The translations under genes were made by a program, and so were the position numbers. A stretch of DNA of 6,607 bases from Candidatus Omnitrophota bacterium (GTDB taxonomy: Bacteria > Omnitrophota > Koll11 > Gorgyraeales > Gorgyraeaceae), in NCBI GenBank assembly GCA_018818505.1, contig JAHIRR010000227.1:1-6607 (forward strand), read 5' to 3'. The notes beneath the pieces are model-generated. The model was not told the DNA's origin, did not search any database, and was given only the letters and a program-made list of their open reading frames with translations. Below, piece after piece: positions 4,682 through 6,607 of this stretch; positions within the stretch are counted from its first letter, which is position 1; the number at the start of each line of letters is the position of its first letter.

Positions 4682-5125
4682 TCAATATACTACTAAATTA
4701 AGTGTATGTCTTTCGCCATTCTGTTCCATGACCACACTTGTCTTTGTAATCTCAACTACCTTCAGGCCGCCAAGCATGTCCCCTACTTTTACGACATCGT
4801 CGTTAATAATGGCGAGTGGATTATCTTCATCCCACATAATGCCATTCACAGCCAATCCTTCAAATCCGATATCCTCAGGAGTATTCGCTCCCAATGAAAA
4901 TGGGTCCCTTCCCCAGCCTTCCTTTATGGTGGATTCTTCTATCTCAGGTGCCTCAAAAGAGATAGGCGCTGACATAGAAGATGTAATAGCTGCACCACTC
5001 TTGGCCATGGATCGCTTCTTTGCCTGAATCTTCTGCACATTGCCGAGAACCAGGAATATCAAAAATATGACACCGATCCCGGTTATCGTAAGTTCCATTC
5101 TTTCTTTTTTGCCTAGATTCTTCAT
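4682..5125 (-). CDS. pilP: PilP/GspC-like pilus or secretion assembly protein
   Basis: Predicted inner-membrane protein linking the PilN-PilO (GspL-GspM) complex to the outer-membrane secretin. The 147 residues comprise a short cytoplasmic start, one membrane segment at about 13-29 (TITGIGVIFLIFLVLGN), a low-complexity periplasmic linker (40-65), the motif WGRDPF at 71-76, and a small beta domain at about 87-145 (GLAVNGIMWDEDNPLAIINDDVVKVGDMLGGLKVVEI). That domain matches the homology region shared by GspC and PilP: a short 'G-x-x-W/x-x-x-P-x-A-I-I' strand, a 'V-G-D-x-L-x-G' turn and a strand pair. PilP is usually a lipoprotein, whereas this one has an uncleaved N-terminal helix without a lipobox, which is closer to GspC. 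It is the third gene of the pilMN-pilO-pilP order, separated from pilO by a repeat-filled gap of 132 bases. No pilQ follows, because the element and lpxL come next. Confidence 0.75.
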   Translation of the reverse strand: MKNLGKKERMELTITGIGVIFLIFLVLGNVQKIQAKKRSMAKSGAAITSSMSAPISFEAPEIEESTIKEGWGRDPFSLGANTPEDIGFEGLAVNGIMWDEDNPLAIINDDVVKVGDMLGGLKVVEITKTSVVMEQNGERHTLNLVVY

Positions 5126-5149
5126 TATTAATTCGCTTCGCTCATTAAT

Positions 5150-5253
5150 ACACAGATTATCACAGATCTCTGCTTGGACAATGCACTTTACAGATGATCG
5201 CAGATGTATTTATCTGTGATCATCTGTATCTTTTAATCTGTGCTCATCTGTGT
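5150..5253. repeat. Nested hairpin repeat between pilO and pilP (CACAGAT type)
   Basis: There are two concentric inverted repeats. The inner arms 5189-5205 and 5212-5228 are 17 bases each with one mismatch around the six-base loop GTATTT. The outer arms 5150-5167 and 5236-5253 are 18 bases with two mismatches (ACACAGAT...CACAGAT). The whole unit fills the gap between pilO, whose stop is at 5258, and the short flank TTAATTCGCTTCGCTCATTAA (5128-5148) ahead of pilP. It resembles the CACAGAG repeat at 1186-1469 in style but uses a different word. No U-tract follows, so it is not a classical terminator. Confidence 0.8.
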
Positions 5254-5257
5254 AAAA

Positions 5258-5842
5258 TCATTTTCCCAATATATGCGCAGTCAAATCTACCTCTGCCTCT
5301 ACCCATGGAGATATATCCTCATCCCTCTCTATATCAACCTCGTCTACAGAAACCATTGGAGACTTATTTGTCTCAAGACTCATAAGAAACTCTCCTAAAT
5401 TCCTGTATCTGGCCTTGACGTTTAAAGTAAGCGGCATGCACTTACAGAAATAATCTGCGATCTTAAGCTCTCTTCCTCCGTCATCCCTGTATATATTGAA
5501 ATTCTCTGGCTTTAAAGACACGACATTTACCTTAAATCGCTTTGCCTCTTCATTTAACTGCTTTATTATATCTGAGACCCCTTTTTCAAAAGGAAAAGCA
5601 CTCTCAAGCAAGGCCAAATTCTTTCGCATATCTACGATATTATCCTGCAGATTTTCCTGCCCGCCTATAAAATCATAAAGCTCTTCTATCTCTTCCTTCG
5701 CCTCTTTATGGCTAGTACTTAATCTTTTTACCTCTCCGTACTTCGGCAGGTATATAAACTGCAGCACTATCACTACGACAAGCAAAAATATAGCGCCAGT
5801 TACAATATCTTTTCTATTTTTTATGTCAAACTTTATATTCAT
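5258..5842 (-). CDS. pilO: PilO/GspM-like pilus assembly protein
   Basis: Inner-membrane partner of PilN in the alignment complex of type IV pili and related secretion machines. From the chosen ATG the protein has 194 residues: a short basic cytoplasmic start, a membrane helix at about 13-32 (IVTGAIFLLVVVIVLQFIYL), a periplasmic coiled coil at about 36-85 rich in E/K/L, then an alpha/beta domain of ferredoxin-like type (about 90-190, 'MPLTLNVKARYRNLGEFLMSLE'), typical of PilO. The ATG at 5842 begins two bases after the stop of the upstream gene (TAAGCATG), implying translational coupling. A GTG at 5860 would add six residues and overlap the upstream gene by 16 bases; neither start has a clear SD. 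I prefer the ATG because the N-terminus MNIKFD looks natural, but the GTG cannot be excluded. Confidence 0.82.
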   Translation of the reverse strand: MNIKFDIKNRKDIVTGAIFLLVVVIVLQFIYLPKYGEVKRLSTSHKEAKEEIEELYDFIGGQENLQDNIVDMRKNLALLESAFPFEKGVSDIIKQLNEEAKRFKVNVVSLKPENFNIYRDDGGRELKIADYFCKCMPLTLNVKARYRNLGEFLMSLETNKSPMVSVDEVDIERDEDISPWVEAEVDLTAHILGK

Positions 5843-5844
5843 GC

Positions 5845-6607
5845 TTATTCGAGATTGCACCTTATTTCAAAATCCAGTGCGCCTTTGGAGCGATCCTCAT
5901 TTTTTTCACTGAATACCAATTTCACTTTTTCGAACATAGGCGAGGCCTCAAGATTAGACATGAACTCGCTCAACTCCTCTTCCTTTAAGACGACACCTGA
6001 AAGCTCTATATGCGGCTCTGTATCCTTTATAACTAGACTGTCCAAGACTGCTGAAGGAACCATGAGATTACTCAGCTCTTTCATTGTCTTTCCTGTCTCT
6101 ATGGTGCTGGAAGAAATAGTATTCACAGCAGAGCCAAGGATGACCATCTTATCCTTAATTGCCCTTATGTCGACTACAGTCTCTAGATGCTGATTATATA
6201 TCTCTAATTCCTTTTTTAAATTAACTGCCCTAGCCAGCAATATTCCATATGAAAACAAAAATATAAGGCCAAGGACAATTGAGATCATCCTCAGAGAAAC
6301 CTTCTTCAATTCCCTGCCTTTTTCTTCTTTGAATTTCTCTGGCAGCATGTTTAAATCAGTATTCCTCATTAAGCCTAAACCAACAGCCTCTGCGATTTCA
6401 GGAAGCGGATCTAAAATCTCGATCTCTATCTCTTTGGATAGATATTCCTTGAGGCCTTTTAACTTTGCACCGCCTCCTGCGAGTATGATCTTTTTGACAG
6501 GCGCGCATCCAAACTGGTGCTCGCAATACTCAAAAGATCTCTTTATCTGAGTAACGAGCCGCTCTAAAACCGGCCTCATCATCGATAATATCTTCATATC
6601 ATCTGAG
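5845..6607 (-). CDS. pilN: PilM-PilN fusion, C-terminal part (partial at window edge)
   Basis: The frame is open to the window edge (S-D-D precedes the first in-frame ATG at 6597), so the true start lies outside. Numbering from that ATG, residues 1-75 are the end of a PilM-type actin-like ATPase domain: RPVLERLVTQIKRSFEYCEHQ, then KKIILAGGGAKLKGLKEYL, the strand and glycine-rich loop that contact nucleotide. The chain continues without a break into LNMLPEKFK (82-90), which is the INLLP-type start of PilN and the segment that in separate proteins docks into PilM. A membrane helix follows at about 101-123, then a coiled coil at about 125-152 and a ferredoxin-like periplasmic domain to residue 250. 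The fusion gives the same order as GspL of type II secretion. Followed by PilO and PilP/GspC-like genes, it makes up an inner-membrane assembly platform. Confidence 0.85.
   Translation of the reverse strand, partial: SDDMKILSMMRPVLERLVTQIKRSFEYCEHQFGCAPVKKIILAGGGAKLKGLKEYLSKEIEIEILDPLPEIAEAVGLGLMRNTDLNMLPEKFKEEKGRELKKVSLRMISIVLGLIFLFSYGILLARAVNLKKELEIYNQHLETVVDIRAIKDKMVILGSAVNTISSSTIETGKTMKELSNLMVPSAVLDSLVIKDTEPHIELSGVVLKEEELSEFMSNLEASPMFEKVKLVFSEKNEDRSKGALDFEIRCNLE

Noticed and set aside
6595..6597. ATG at 6597 as the start of the PilN-type protein
   Set aside because: The frame is open upstream to the window edge and the ATG falls inside the PilM-type actin-like domain, so it is an internal methionine.

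Overview
The window looks like part of the chromosome of an uncultured Gram-negative bacterium. The outer-membrane logic is clear: an Lpt lipopolysaccharide-export ATPase, an OstA-fold periplasmic Lpt protein, a lipid A late acyltransferase and a type IV pilus/type II secretion inner-membrane platform. The moderate-to-low GC, the intergenic gaps packed with palindromic repeats and the stand-alone S23-type four-helix-bundle gene together resemble Candidatus Omnitrophota (OP3) or a related candidate phylum. That placement is inference from style and was not tested.

Layout. All conserved genes lie on the minus strand, so they read from high to low coordinates. They are a PilM-PilN fusion (5845-6607, cut by the window edge), PilO (5258-5842), a PilP/GspC-like protein (4682-5125), an LpxL/HtrB-family acyltransferase (3144-4028), an LptC/LptA-like OstA-domain protein (2411-3016), LptB (1479-2213), trigger factor (125-1177), and at the extreme left edge the first codons of another gene with a strong Shine-Dalgarno. 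By position and its first residues that gene could be clpP. PilMN, PilO and PilP build the inner-membrane alignment complex of a type IV pilus-like machine. The acyltransferase, OstA protein and LptB belong to lipid A maturation and LPS transport. Trigger factor and the possible clpP are the usual chaperone/protease neighbourhood.

The only plus-strand gene is a 133-residue four-helix-bundle protein of the S23 / 23S-rRNA-intervening-sequence / Avd-like family (4219-4620). It sits inside a pair of inverted repeats built from GGTTACG-like units (about 4148-4669) and has its own strong ribosome binding site. About 1 kb away, between the acyltransferase and the OstA gene, lies a second, inverted copy of the same repeat (3020-3133) in which the two ends are joined with no gene between them. 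A 46-base stretch of one end matches at 44 positions and a 49-base stretch of the other at 43. This pair, a complete 'gene in a hairpin' unit and its gene-less counterpart, is the most interesting thing here and looks like a small mobile or mobilisable element.

Four other intergenic gaps hold four further, unrelated palindromic repeat families (31-123, 1186-1469, 2221-2410, 5150-5253), each nearly filling its gap. Other oddities are a trigger factor that lacks the peptidyl-prolyl isomerase domain, the PilM-PilN fusion with a GspL-like layout, and a near-leaderless promoter in front of the acyltransferase. No tRNA, rRNA, CRISPR array, transposase, reverse transcriptase or recombinase gene is visible.
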